Shown: positions 21,703 to 33,410, counted from the first letter of the stretch. The stretch is 64,000 nt of DNA from Periplaneta americana (GCF_040183065.1 NC_091131.1:9044501-9108500), one strand, 5' to 3'. Notes: generated by a model from the sequence alone, not told the origin. Numbers and translations are program-made.

Positions 21703-22309
21703 GTTGTAAATTCAAATATCTTGGAGCAAAGTAACAAATATAAATGACACTCGGGTGGAAATTAAAAGCAGAATGAATATGGGAAGTGCCTGCTATTATT
21801 CCGTTCAGAAGTTTTTTTCACCTTCCCTATTCTCAAAAAGACTGAAAGTTAGAATTTATAAAACAGTTATATTACCGGTTGTTCTGTATGGTTGTGAAAC
21901 TTTGACTCTCACTTTGAGAGAGGGACATAGGTTAAGGGTGTTTGAGAATAAGGTGCTTAGGAAAATAGGGATGAAGTTACAGGAGAATGAAGGAAGTTAC
22001 ACAGCGCAGAACTGCACGCATTGTATTCTTCACCTGATATAATTAGCAACATGAAATCGAGACATTTGAGATAGGCAGAACATGTAGCACGTATCCATAA
22101 ATGCACATAGAATCTTAGTTGGGAGGCCGGAGGGAAAAAGACCTTAGGGGAGGCCGAGACGTACATGGGAGGATGATATTAAAATGGATTTGAGGAGGTG
22201 GAATACGATGCAAGGGGCTGGATTGTTCAGGATAGGGACCGATGGCGGCCTTATGTGAGGGCCGCAATGAACCTCCGGGTTCTCTAAAAGCCATAAGTAA
22301 GTAAGGCAT
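21703..22309 (+). mobile_element. RTE-like LINE, 3' fragment with deletions
   Basis: The 95-residue frame at 21755 starts at EIKSRMNMGSACYYSVQKFF and passes LYGCETLTLTLREGHRLRVF before a deletion removes the IFGAKRDE stretch and another removes MGES. It ends with GTAAGTAAG at 22297-22306, the (AAGT)n tail. It is flanked by no clear target duplication. Confidence 0.88.
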
Positions 22310-22452
22310 ACAGAATTATATACCAACCAAGGAAATGCATTTGTAGAGTACTCAAATAGGGCTGTAAGCTGGTTATGAATGGTAATTTGGGCGTATGTGT
22401 AAGATATCAAATAGGTATTTAAAGTTTCAAACGTGTTGAAAGGATTTGTGTT

Positions 22453-22703
22453 TTTTATTAGGTTATTTTACGACGCTTTATCAACATCTTTGGTTATTTA
22501 GCGTCTGAATGAAATGAAGGTGATAATGCCGGTGAAATGAGTCCGGGGTCCAGAACCGAAAGTTACCCAGCATTTGCTCATATTCGGTTGAGGGAAAACC
22601 CGGGAAAAAATCTCAACCGGGTAACTTGTCCCGACCGGGAATTGAACCCGGGCCACCTGGTTTCGCAGACAGACGCGCTAGCCGTTACTCCACAGGTGTG
22701 GAC
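22453..22703 (-). mobile_element. SINE A, full copy
   Basis: Head at the right (CCACAGGTGTGGAC), tail at the left (acgacgctttatcaacatct). An 11-bp target duplication GGATTTGTGTT (22442-22452 and 22704-22714) frames it. The 71-residue frame across it is a by-product of the SINE sequence. Confidence 0.94.
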
Positions 22704-22714
22704 GGATTTGTGTT

Positions 22715-22975
22715 ACTTCTCAATAACAACCAAATACATTTTTCTGTATTAGTGTTCCCTTATTAGAAATAGATGTTATGGAATGTGATATTTCTGGAAC
22801 TCTTAATGATCCAGCAATTACCCTAGTGATTGTATATTAATAGTTTGTATAGGATGAAGCACGTTATAGCTTTAATTATACGAATTAATCTTCAATGTCG
22901 CTTAATTAGAAATGGGACATCAACGATACAGATTTAAATTGTTATAAATTATGCTTTGGGCATCATAAAAATATC

Positions 22976-23025
<50 letters not shown>

Positions 23026-23419
23026 TTCTTAGAATGAGTTTTGTTTTATTTTCAATCTCATCTAATATGATTATTTGATTTAGTGTTCAAATTAATTTTA
23101 TTATAATTTAGAATTTATAATCCAGTTGATTTACTTCCAGTTTTGAAGTAATAACTCTAGTTTTCAGCTGCCACTGCATTATGATAATCAATTCGTAATA
23201 TTTGCATTTGGCTTCCTTCTTGTCGAATTGTTTTGTATCTTAGAGTTCCCACACTTTACACCAAACGACGCATTCAGAAGACTTTGAGAAATCCTTTATA
23301 CATAATGTAAAAATATATGTAACAAGGCTCGGTGGTAGGTAGATGGGTACTATGTGATCATATTTTGTTAATAGACCCATATCCAGAAACGCTTTGTTTA
23401 CGTCCTAGCGTTGCATTGT
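22715..23419. other. Unassigned AT-rich DNA with (AT)n
   Basis: An (AT)n run of about 44 bp lies at 22978-23022. The rest shows no genes or repeat ends. Confidence 0.5.
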
Positions 23420-23434
23420 CTTAACTCTGTTAAT

Positions 23435-23686
23435 TTTTTTATTGGGTTATTTTACGACGCTGTATCAACATCTCAGGTTATTTAGCGTCTGAATGAAATG
23501 AAGGTGATGATGCTGGTGAAATGAGTCCGGGGTCCAGCACCGAAAGTTACCCAGCATTTGCTCGTATTGGGTTGAGGGAAAACCCCGGAAAAAACCTCAA
23601 CCGGGTAACTTGCCCCAACCGGGATTCGAACCCGGGCCACCTTGTTTCGCGGTCAGACGTGCTGACCGTTACTCTACAGGTGTGGA
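23435..23686 (-). mobile_element. SINE A, full copy
   Basis: The SINE is framed by a 15-bp target duplication, CTTAACTCTGTTAAT (23420-23434) and CTTAACTCTATTAAT (23687-23701), one change apart. Its tail side begins TTTTTTATTGGG. It was inserted exactly at the edge of another, truncated SINE A. Confidence 0.93.
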
Positions 23687-23701
23687 CTTAACTCTATTAA
23701 T

Positions 23702-23845
23702 GGAGTCCGGGATCCAGCACCGAAAGTTACCCAGCATTTGCTCGTATTGGGTTGAGGGAAAACTATGGAAAAAACCTCAACCAGGTGACTTGCCTCGATC
23801 GGGATTCGAACCCGGGCCACCTGATTTCGCGTTCAGACGCTCTAA
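23702..23845 (-). mobile_element. SINE A, 3'-truncated neighbour
   Basis: The text GGAGTCCGGGATCCAGCACC through GATTCGAACCCGGGCCACCT is SINE A without its tail third. It runs into an (ATGT)n array where the tRNA-like head should end. Its join with the preceding copy makes a head-to-tail pair. Confidence 0.88.
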
Positions 23846-23857
23846 TGTGCGTGCGTG

Positions 23858-23859
<2 letters not shown>

Positions 23860-23889
<30 letters not shown>

Positions 23890-23924
23890 TGTATGTATGT
23901 ATGTATGTATGTATGTATGTATGT
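23860..23924. repeat. (ATGT)n microsatellite
   Basis: About 16 perfect ATGT units follow a short GTGCGTGCGTG run. Confidence 0.96.
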
Positions 23925-24171
23925 CAATATTGCACAAAAGATTGCGGAACTATCCCCCTACCTGCAATTGGCAGTGGCTGGGTTGTTGCCACAGTTGATT
24001 TCCTCAGTCATTTGCAGGTACTTGTTAATTTCATGAACGGATGTTGACTCCAGTGTCTTATTAGCTATCACGACTATGCCAAGTATGAAATATTATGGAA
24101 GTGGGTCGCCCTCTGAAAAGATGGCATGAACAATTGATGCAACAGGCTAATAGGTCTAATGCTTGCCGTTG

Positions 24172-24228
<57 letters not shown>

Positions 24229-25848
24229 TTTTTAGTATCCAATTTAATAAACCCTATTTCACCTTGAGGTATATTAGGGTTATAGTTGGGATCAAAATAC
24301 ATATTTTATAACCAATAAACAATAGTAAAGTGATAACATAAAATAGTGGTCACAGTTACAATTCACATGAATTATGTAGAAGCATGCACCTTAATGAAAG
24401 AATGGATCCTGTTAAAGATTAATGAGATGTTTGAGGAATAATCAATGCAAAAGATATACAAGAATGTCTAACCGTTTCAGAGTAAATCACGATCTTAAAA
24501 AGATAATCAATAGTAGACTAATAAAACAAAGTTTCACTTTCACTTTCAAATTAATACTTAATTCATGAACAATGAAACAGTTAAGAGTAATAAAGAGATA
24601 TTACAAGCAATGATTTACGGTTACAAGTTACGTAAATGATTCAGGAACAATATTACAATAATTAAAATATAACACAAGTAATGACTTACAACTAACGAAT
24701 ACCGAAATTCTTGAAGGGCAATATATAATGTTAGGGGTAATACAAAAGATTTAAAAACAAATGTAAACAGTACAGTAAAAGAATTGTAGAAAAAATGACT
24801 TAAGATTACAAATTAAACACATTCTTTTTAAAGCAATAGGTAAGAACAAAGAGATACTAATAACAATACAGTGACTGTAGTTACAGATTAAACACATTAT
24901 TAAAAAAAAACACGCAAAGGATTAATAGCTATTTTCAGGCATTATTCAAAGGGACCATGACTATAATTCACATCTTCTTGACGTTATTTCGTATATTATT
25001 TTGGGCGAGATCGTGCGTATTTGCTTGTTTTCCGCACAGAACCAATACGCGGTAAGTGTGAAATACCACATTCAGTATTCCCAACGTAACACACATAACA
25101 ATTTCCCTCTTCTTACCGCTTAAGCGCGACATTCATTTTACTGCTTAGGCTTTTAACATATTATTTTTAGAGACGTTTAACATAGTAATAATTATAAATT
25201 GGAAACTTACCACTGCAATTGTTTTTAAATATTTGCAAAAATTAAGTAAAGTCTACTACTCCACGAAACTTATTGCATTCCTGATCAAGTAACATTAAGG
25301 AAGCCGTGAAAAAATCAACAAGATTCCAGATGCCGATGTTATTACTGCAATATGTTATATAAATAATATTGTTAAAATATTAAAATGAAAAATAAATCAT
25401 TACATAACCTTACCGTTTGTTTTAAGTTCGCATTTATAGACTGGGGGGGGGGGGAAGACAGACGTATATCACGGCCTGCTGGAGTAAAGATATTTTGGTT
25501 TTCCGAATTTGCCGTCATTAAACAGAAACCAACATGGAGATTTCATTGCAACTAATTAGAAATTCGCCTTTCAGGTATGTAATAAACGATCTTCGCACAA
25601 AATAATGTACGATACACGAGCGGTATGTTTGTTTTCATGTTCTCGGAAATTAAAAAAGCTCAACTACGTTTCGCTTTTTCAATCTTTTCCTCGAACATGA
25701 AAACGTCAACATGCCGCTCTTGTAACGTATATTACTATTGTGTTTCAATCTATTTCAATTTGTTATTTTTCACTGTAATAACTTTTTTCTATACTTATTG
25801 TATCATGGTACTCTTTGTAATTGGCAACCTTGTAATGGTTATAGGAAG

Positions 25849-25850
<2 letters not shown>
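23925..25850. other. Unassigned AT-rich DNA
   Basis: An (ATT)n array at 24172-24227 is followed by CCCTATTTCACCTTGAGG and TATATTAGGG, a small hairpin that resembles a LINE 3' end but has no coding support. A run of 10-11 G's lies near 25443. The frame at 25625-25906 reads into an (AT)n tract and is unlikely to be real. No gene was recognised. Confidence 0.4.
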
Positions 25851-25897
<47 letters not shown>

Positions 25898-25900
25898 TAT
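25851..25900. repeat. (AT)n microsatellite
   Basis: An AT dinucleotide run with one ACAC interruption. Confidence 0.95.
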
Positions 25901-26027
25901 AAATAAAAATAAAATAGTTATTAAACATTATTTTAAAAGCAATAAATAGCTATATTAAGAGATGACTTGAAATTTACGAATTAAATGCATTATTAACAAC
26001 AATTGGCAATAAGGAGGTATTACAAGA

Positions 26028-26028
<1 letters not shown>

Positions 26029-26068
<40 letters not shown>

Positions 26069-26098
26069 CATTATTATTATTATTATTATTATTATTAC
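26029..26098. repeat. (ATT)n microsatellite
   Basis: About 23 ATT units with one TCA interruption. Confidence 0.95.
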
Positions 26099-27059
26099 AT
26101 CAGTGTTTGCGTGTTTCGAGAACCGTTATTTCCCAAGTACCACGTGTGTGTTTTGCCCTGCCCACATTCGATTTCTCAACACGCCTGTACCTAATTGATT
26201 TGAAAAGCGTATGCTTCTCCCAATGCAAACGTCTTCAAGATCCCGTTCTGCAAACCAATACAGTTGCTCAGAGTATTTGTCGATGTTACTACTTCAGGAT
26301 GTTAGCACATTCATTGTTTACAAATCAATCTTGAGTTCAAGGTTAGCAAATGGTACAAGGAAGGAAGAAGTGTTTTTAAAGAAATGATGATCGTTTGCTG
26401 CAATAACACTGAACAACAAGAATTTTGCTCCGACTTAAAACAATGTGACCCTCATGGTTTGATGTGCGCTGAATCCGAAAATGCGTCCCTTTTCTTCGTA
26501 TCACGTAAGGTTTTTAAGATATACTGTGAATTACTTTTCGATAAGCGCTCCCCCAGGAAACAACCGGCTCGGGTTGGGAGTATAAATCAAAACAAAAGCT
26601 AATGCATTTTATGAGTTTATGACTTATTTCCGGTTTCTTATGGTTGTTGGCATGTTCTTTTGCACTTCTAATAAGTAAACAGATATTTGTCTCTTCAATT
26701 AAGTAAATTTCATAACAGTTCAAAGTGAGATGTATGCAGTGAACAAACAAGGGTGTGGTTTTCAGTATTTAAAGGAAACGTTTACCAATTTGAGTGAAGG
26801 AAAATTAAAAGAGATCATTTTCATCGATCCATAAATTCACAAAGTTAATGGTTGATCCTTTATAAATTTATAGCCTATGTGTATGAATTAATCAACCTAT
26901 ATTATATTTGTATTCTATAAGTTTGAAACATATATTAGTCCTACTTTTCACGTGCGATATTATTCTTCTCTAGTGTTAATATTATATTATATAATTCCAT
27001 TGCCGCTGTAATTAAGTATATTTTAGTTCCTATTTTATTTTACTTATTTATTTTTATTA
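26099..27059. other. Unassigned DNA
   Basis: Short frames at 26107, 26384 and 26514 resemble nothing known. No inverted ends or tRNA-like segments were seen. Confidence 0.35.
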
Positions 27060-27255
27060 TTATTATTTTTTATTTTAATATTATACCTGAACTGCGACCG
27101 AGCACGAGCGCTGCTCATTCGGTCTCAAATTTTGTTAATACTACTGTATCTTCTTTTTATATTGCTTGTATTATTTTATTTGTATTTCTCTTTGTTTGTT
27201 TTGTAATTATATATCTTTATTCTGTATATATTTGAATTTAAATATAAAAAAAAAT
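27060..27255 (+). mobile_element. Possible LINE 3' UTR
   Basis: GCGACCGAGCACGAGCGCTG and CATTCGGTCTCAAATT followed by TTGAATTTAAATATAAAAAA resemble, in order, the minus-strand tails at 39908-40060 and 63590-63660, which share CGAGCACGAG and an aattcaaat end. The A-rich end fixes the orientation. No coding part was found beside it. Confidence 0.4.
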
Positions 27256-27279
27256 CTTTGAGGAAAAACTTTCCGTTAC

Positions 27280-27633
27280 AGAAAGAAAGGCATGGCGCCG
27301 TTCAAAGACGTTTGCTCAAATTTCCTTGGAAATTCTAGGCCAGAGAACTAAATAGAACTTGTTGTGGAAGCCGTGATAAGTGCATATGACAAAATGGAGT
27401 GTAATATTTCTCTCAAAATACACTTTTTACATTCTCATTTGGATTTCTTTCCTCCTAACTTTGGAACGGTAAACGACGAGCATGGGGAAAGATTTCATCA
27501 AGACATATCTGAAATGGAAAGGCGATATAAAGGAAGATCATCATCCAGCATGCTTGCAGACTATTGTTGGTTCCTTGTAAAATACAGTCCCGGGTCTAGT
27601 TATAAACAGAAGTCCTCCAGAAAATTATTTTAA
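27280..27633 (+). pseudogene. Decayed gene of a recurrent repeat-encoded family
   Basis: The 89-residue frame at 27364-27633 reads SLKIHFLHSHLDFFPPNFGT and DEHGERFHQDISEMERRYKG and MLADYCWFLVKY. I know this H-x-H-L-D-F-F-P / GERFHQDI / MLADYCW pattern only as a text that recurs in many invertebrate genomes in repeat-encoded proteins of unknown role. Upstream, FKDVCSNFLGNSRPEN in the same frame is followed by a stop just before 27364, so the gene is broken. The conserved histidines and acids suggest a metal site, but no function is assigned. Confidence 0.55.
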
Positions 27634-27789
27634 ATGTAAGTTCAAATTCCGAAAATTTTTTTCATTTTACGCATGAAATATTTTTATTTTTGTTGTTTTT
27701 TAAACTATGTAACATTATTTTTGTATCCAGTACACATTTTTCAAGTATTATGAGGAATTTTGAATCCCTAGTGTGTTGTAATTTTATCA

Positions 27790-28530
27790 GTACTTACTTA
27801 CTTACAAATGGCTTTTAAGGAACCCGAAGGTTCATTGCCCCCCACATAAGCCCGCCATCGGTCCCTATCCTCTGCAAGATTAAGCCAGTCTCTATCATCA
27901 TGTCTCACCTCCCTCAAATCCATTTTAATATTATCTTCCCATCTACGTCTCGGCCTCCCTAAAGGTCTTTTTCCCTCCGGCCTCCCAACTAACACTCTAT
28001 ATGCATTTCTGGATTCGCCCATACGTGCTACATGCCCTGCCCATCTCAGACGTCTGGATTTAATGTTCCTAATTATGTCAGGTGAAGAATACAATGCGTG
28101 CAGTTCTGTGTTGTGTAACTTTCTCCATTCTCCTGTAACTTCATCCCTCTTAGCCACAAATATTTTCCTAAGCACCTTATTCTCAAACACCCTTAACCTA
28201 TGTTCCTCTCTCAAAGTGAGAGTCCAAGTTTCACAACTATAAAGGACAACCGGTAATATAACTGTTTTATAAATTCTAACTTTCAGATTTTTTGACAGCA
28301 GACTAGATGACAAAAGCTTCTCAACCGAATAATAACAGGCATTTCCCTTATTTATTCTGTATTTAATTTTCTCCCGAGTATCATTTATATTCGTTACTGT
28401 TGCTCCAAGATATTTGAACTTCTCCACCTCTTCAAAAGATAAATTTCCAATTTTTATATTTCCATTTCGTACAATATTCTCGTCACGAGACATAATCATA
28501 TACTTTGTGTTTTCGGGATTTCCTTCCAAA
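27790..28530 (-). mobile_element. RTE-like LINE with 243-residue RT fragment
   Basis: The frame at 27798-28529 starts at NPENTKYMIMSRDENIVRNG (just downstream of where YADD would be), passes [40 protein letters not shown] and [14 protein letters not shown], and ends with a frameshifted terminus ([13 protein letters not shown], not MNLRVP) caused by a lost base near 27840. The TACTTACTTACTTAC tail is at 27791. The copy is 5'-truncated inside the RT and cannot move itself. Confidence 0.9.
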
Positions 28531-28896
28531 TTCCTTGTGATATTTCAAACAAAAAGGTTTAATACAATTTTGCTCGTTTTTTTATACCTTTTCGAGATGA
28601 AAATTTTTATATGAAACATTTCATAGCTTGTTTTGGGAAAGCCATACATTTAATTTCCAATATCCTCAGTCAATTTAAGAGAACAATGTATTATGATAAT
28701 AAATTATTGAAAGAAAGTTTGGTTCTTTAAATAAATGTGTAGAAATTTGATGAAAGCCAATGTAACTTTTCGTTCTGAAAAGGAATTTTAAAATTTTATA
28801 TTTGTTCTTATCAGTGTCTAAATTTCTTATAGTTATGCAGTGACAATTTTTTATGTTCTTTGGATATAAGCATTCACAGTGGTGGTGTTTTAATAC
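28531..28896. other. Unassigned AT-rich DNA
   Basis: Nothing recognisable lies between the LINE and the next DNA element. Confidence 0.35.
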
Positions 28897-28900
28897 ATAC

Positions 28901-30013
28901 GGGCTATTAACATATGAAATCGATCAGTAAAAAAACTCGCATTTTTTATACTCTAATTTTTTCCCTACTTATACAAGGTGCTGAGGAGAGTGCATTTTCA
29001 AAAATATACTATCGAAAATCAAACGGTTTTCGTATTATTGAGCGACAAATTTAGCGTATTTTAGAAAAACAAGCTTCTTTCAGCGCTCAGAACTCTGGAA
29101 CCATTTACTGCAGAACATTGAACGAGAGCTCATTTTGAAGCTGACATTTGGTATGTTATGTTAAGATAGACAGATAATCTGATTTTACTTACTTTTAAGG
29201 CTTTTTGCCAATTTGTAAAAATGTAAAAAAATATTGAGGAAAAACCTTGCATTATTAAGAGGGATTCGGCATTGTTTGCTTAGTGGCTCGGCAGTAAGTT
29301 TAGAGGGTATTAAATAGATTATTTTCACTCGCCTAGACTTGAACGGCGCAGTACCGCACATACTGGCCGAGAGCTGAAGATAAGCGAGCGTTGGGCGTTA
29401 ATCCTGCGTTTATGAAAACATGTGATAAAGCTAGCACAGCCATGCGCTGCTAGACGACACATCACGTGTTTATGTCTCCTGGCCCTGCTTGTCTCGGCTA
29501 GCTTCCGCCTCACAGTCAGCTGGTTAGTTCACGCGCGTACTATTTATTTTCTTTATTTGATATTTTCAATACTTTCTTATCAACGGTGCACCAGTAAAAA
29601 ATATGTGTTTATTTGTACTTTCAATGCGGAATCTAACTATATATTTTTAAAATATTTTTCCCTAGGCAAAGGCGTCTTAATGAGGAAAAATCTAAATTTC
29701 TCCATTTCCATAAAAAGTAATAAACTCTGTTTATATGTCAATATAAACTTTAATTTTTCAGCATCAAAGTAAACCATGCTTTTGATCATTGGGTGAAAGG
29801 GTTTCGGAGCTACAACAGTTTAAAGTTGCAAATTTTTATGAAAATACGATAAATTTAAATATTTTTAATTTAAACACTGTGAAGTTCTGATGCCTCAAAC
29901 TTTGCACAACGCATTGTATCACAGTTCTCTACGTACAAAAAAAATTTCATTGTATTTGGAAATTGTAAGATCAATTTTCTCTATATTTCGGTCGAGTTGA
30001 GATGGAATAGCTC
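28901..30013. mobile_element. DNA element with 4-bp ATAC duplication, copy 1
   Basis: The left end GGGCTATTAACATATGAAAT and the reversed right end GAGCTATTCCATCTCAACTC are imperfect inverted repeats of about 24 bp. ATAC precedes the left end (28897-28900) and follows the right end (30014-30017). A second copy at 53626-55044 aligns throughout. A frame of about 75 codons at 29422 (starts MIKLAQPCAARRHITC) is kept open in both copies, but nothing marks it as a transposase. The superfamily is unknown; a 4-bp duplication would allow Sola-like or related groups. Confidence 0.8.
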
Positions 30014-30017
30014 ATAC

Positions 30018-31041
30018 ATCCTTTAATATTGTCGTAAGTTATATGGAGATGTTATGTGCATTACTAAGGTTTTTTTTTTGTTGTAAATTATATGCCCGTG
30101 ATCATGAACCCTGCATAGTAATTTTGTGAAGTCTTTCTGCAACATCGCTTCCGCGTCCATCGCTTATTGCGTCCCTTCTCTTTTTCTTTCTCCATCATTT
30201 GACAAGACCCTTTTTGCTGCTCTCGTCTCAGGAATGTATAATACACATTCAGATCCGCTAGCTCCATGACACGGTACAAAGCAGAAGAGCTATTTCCAAA
30301 CCAGTTTCGTCTACACCAGCGGTGACCAAAACTCGGCTTGCAGTGATTACATGGGACAGACAGCCTATGAAGTAAGGAGACGGAGGAAAGGTACTCGGCA
30401 TGAAAACTACAACCAGTGGTGGTTCCTGTACTAACATCTTGATCAATCCCGCGGATAAAAATCTCAAGCTTTGCTGTAGCAGTGATTCACTGCTGTCATC
30501 AAGAGCCAGTGAATAATATACTATTTTTCTCGCTTCTTTTTTTAATATTCCTCTTGAATGTAATCAGGAATTTTCTAAATTCTTCTCTCGATACCTGGTC
30601 GAGAAATTCGTAGTTTTTCAAAATTAAAAACTTCTTATGGACAAGTTATTTAAGCTATTTTAATAATTACTCTTTTGAGAAATTCTGTTCTATTAAAAGG
30701 CTTTAGAGCACGAGATATTTCAAACCACATTAGGTAGCTGACTGCCTTACATTTATTTATCTCATCTTTCTCTTTCTGACTATCATTTCAGACATGTCAG
30801 TTCCTGGTGTTTAACAGTTCGTTGACACATATTATTGAATCAGTTTTTCTACAATATTATTATTAAATGAATAATTAATAAATATTTACGCTCATCTAAA
30901 GATTAACAATATTAAAATTGAGATAAAACCTAATAATTTTATCCTTCTAGGGAGAAGATCTAAAAATATCAATATTCATGCACGTAGAGAAGAATTATAG
31001 AAACACATACTTAGTGGTCAGTAGTAATAATAATAGTAATA

Positions 31042-31078
<37 letters not shown>

Positions 31079-31289
31079 ATTATTCAGCGTGGCAATTAAT
31101 GTTTCTATATATTCCTAATTGAACCGTTGAGCAAAGTAAACATATTACATTCTATCCGACAGAACAACAAAAAAGTTGCAAATCTAGTCTTTCTAGTCTT
31201 ACCTGAAAGACTAGATTTGCATAATATATACGTCACTGTGTACGTTAACAGAAAACCACAATTCCAAGTCACACAGAGATTGTATTAGT
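30018..31289. other. Unassigned DNA, possible hAT end
   Basis: CAGCGGTGACCAAAACTCGG at 30318 looks like the end of a hAT element, but its partner was not found. An interrupted (AAT)n array lies at 31021-31078. A pair of short inverted words (AAATCTAGTCTTTC and GAAAGACTAGATTT) lies near 31179-31217. No gene was recognised. Confidence 0.4.
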
Positions 31290-31985
31290 ATTAGTATTTA
31301 TTTATTAAACCTGGTAGAGATAAGGCCGTCAGGCCTTCTCTGCCCCTCTACCAGGAGATTTCAACTACAATATGAACAATAAAATTACAATTAGTATTAA
31401 ATTTATAATTACAATTACAAATAACATTACAATTAGTATTAAATTTACAATTACAATTACAAATAACATTACAATTAGTATTAAATTTACAATTACAATT
31501 ACAATAAAATCAAAGTATGAAAAGATTACCTGAATAATTAAAGCTAGATAATTTATCATAGAGAAACAAAGAATATTTTATATTTACTGAATTACAAATT
31601 AAATCTAGAATAACAAAATTGTATAGTGATGAAATTACTGAATATTGAAATATTTTGTGATAGATTAAAGAAACTATTTACAAGAAATCAATTACTGACC
31701 AAGCCTAGTAAGTTTTCGTTTGAATTCAATTTTATTTCGACAGTCCCTGATGCTAGCAGGTAGCGAATTCCAGAGTCTTGGCAGGGCTATTGTGAAAGAA
31801 GATGAGTATGAGGAGGTGCGATGGGATGGTATTGTTAGTATTGTTTCATGACGAGAGCGTGTGTTCAGATTATGGTGGGAAGAAAGGTAAGTGAAGCAAG
31901 ACGATTGTGTGCACTCGATGTGGGTCTCTGGCGTTTCGTCAGCCCACGCGAGTTGTGTGGATATAAAGGGAAAAGTTGAGACGAT
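31290..31985 (-). mobile_element. CR1-like LINE, 3' end
   Basis: On the minus strand the right part reads, with breaks, NLNTRSRHE, PSHRTSSYSSSF and LPRLWNSLPASIRDC, the C-terminal tail of the same reverse transcriptase as at 40862-41476. The 3' UTR contains GGTAGAGGGGCAGAGAAGGC and GGCCTTATCTC and ends in a (TAAA)n-like tail at 31297-31312. An internal AAATTTACAATTACAATTAC unit is repeated about three times (31378-31505). It ends where a tRNA-like unit begins. Confidence 0.78.
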
Positions 31986-31997
31986 GTCGGGTGGAGT

Positions 31998-32070
31998 TCC
32001 CTGGTAGCTCAGTTGGTAAGAGCGCTGGTACGTTCAACCAGAGGTCCCGGGATCGATACCCGGCCCTGGA
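31998..32070 (+). mobile_element. tRNA-like unit Z
   Basis: The unit has a D arm (GCTC AGTTGGTAA GAGC), an anticodon arm CTGGT-ACGTTCA-ACCAG and a T arm CCGGG-ATCGATA-CCCGG. The acceptor strands TCCCTGG and CCCTGGA pair at five of seven positions. The loop would place GTT at the anticodon, but position 33 is C. CAATTTTTCCC follows, a T5 run like a pol III stop. Its loop and tail resemble units X and Y, so it is more likely a SINE head than a working tRNA gene. Confidence 0.7.
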
Positions 32071-32089
32071 ACAATTTTTCCCTTGAAAT

Positions 32090-32680
32090 TATTCAACAAA
32101 AAAGTTCTCCTTCTCATTCTTTACGAAACCACCTTTTACTGCTTGTAGGGACAGTTTGTAGAGCGACATGATATCGCCACTGCTTGTCTTCAGTACGTAC
32201 ACACAGCAATGTACAGGAAACTCCTCGCAACCGTTTGAATGTCTGTGATTACACGATGTAATCACGACACCCGCTTTGGTCACCGCTATCTACACTCTTT
32301 ATAAAATATGGTACATGATAAGGAATTGGTCTCCTAAATGTAATGGATGGTTTCGGAGATGAACAGTGCAATCATGACTGTCAACTATTCCACCTAATTT
32401 TGTATGTTTCGACAATCAGTTCTTATCGAGTTTAGAACCCTGGGGACAAAGTTCGGTGTCTTGTGCTTGTGGGCAGGAAGTGCTGACATTGAACTTCGGC
32501 TGTCTGGAGAAGGAAGGCCATCGTGATCAAGACAGAAGACAGAAGCAACGGAGCGCGTTGTATAATCTTTGATTGGACAGTTTTCGAGTCCCAGCTCAGA
32601 CAAAACTGAACTTATTCTCGTAACAGGAACTATTTTACTGATAATTATATGAAACAATTAAGTAATGTAATTAAAATTAG
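32090..32680. other. Unassigned DNA
   Basis: The minus-strand frames at 32089-32283 and 32394-32657 are not recognised. The first lies directly after the tRNA-like unit and could be part of the body of element Z. Confidence 0.3.
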
Positions 32681-33198
32681 GACATCCAGTCTGCTATCAA
32701 AAAATCTGAAAGTTAGAATTTATAAAACAGTTATATTACCGGTTGTTCTTGTGAAACTTGGACTCTCACTTTGAGAGAGGAAAAGAGGTTAAGGGTGTTT
32801 GAGAATAAGGTGCTTAGGAAAATATTTGGGGCTAAGAGGGATGAAGTTACAGGAGAATGGAGAAAGTTACACAACACAGAACTGCACGCATTGTATTCTT
32901 CACCTGACATAATTATTAGGAACATTAAATTCAGACGTTTGGTATGGGCAGGGCATGTAGCACGTATGGGCGAATCCAGAAATGCATATAGAGTGTTATT
33001 TGGGAGGCCGGAGGGAAAAAGACCTTTGGGGAGGCCGAGACGTAGATGGGATGATAATATTAAAGTGGATTTGAGGGAGGTGGGATATGATGGTAGGGAC
33101 TGGATTAATCTTGTTCAGGGTAGGGACCCATGGCGGGCTTATGTGAGGGCGGTAATGAACCTCCGGGTTCCTTAAAAGCCATTTGTAAGTAAGTAGGC
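32681..33198 (+). mobile_element. RTE-like LINE, 3' fragment
   Basis: The 134-residue frame at 32771-33175 reads [54 protein letters not shown] and ends VMNLRVP at the family's own stop codon. Upstream text to about 32681 continues the RT in another frame (a deletion removed LYG before CETW). TTTGTAAGTAAGTAG at the end is the (AAGT)n tail. Confidence 0.9.
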
Positions 33199-33410
33199 CT
33201 AAGTATGAATCAACAATAATCTGAAAATCCATCTTTTGGCCCTTACGTTCTTTTGCCTTCTCACCCAAGTATTATTTTTTCAGAATAAATGTATTCTTTT
33301 AGTTCGACTCAGTGTCATATACAAGAAGACTATGAAAACAGTTACATTCAATTGCCGCTTCCTATATAATAGAGTTGTGAAAAATCATTAGGCCTATATC
33401 ACATCTGAAG

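Noticed and set aside
31998-32070. Functional tRNA-Asn (GTT) gene
   Set aside because: Two acceptor pairs fail, position 33 is C, and the tail matches the other tRNA-like elements.
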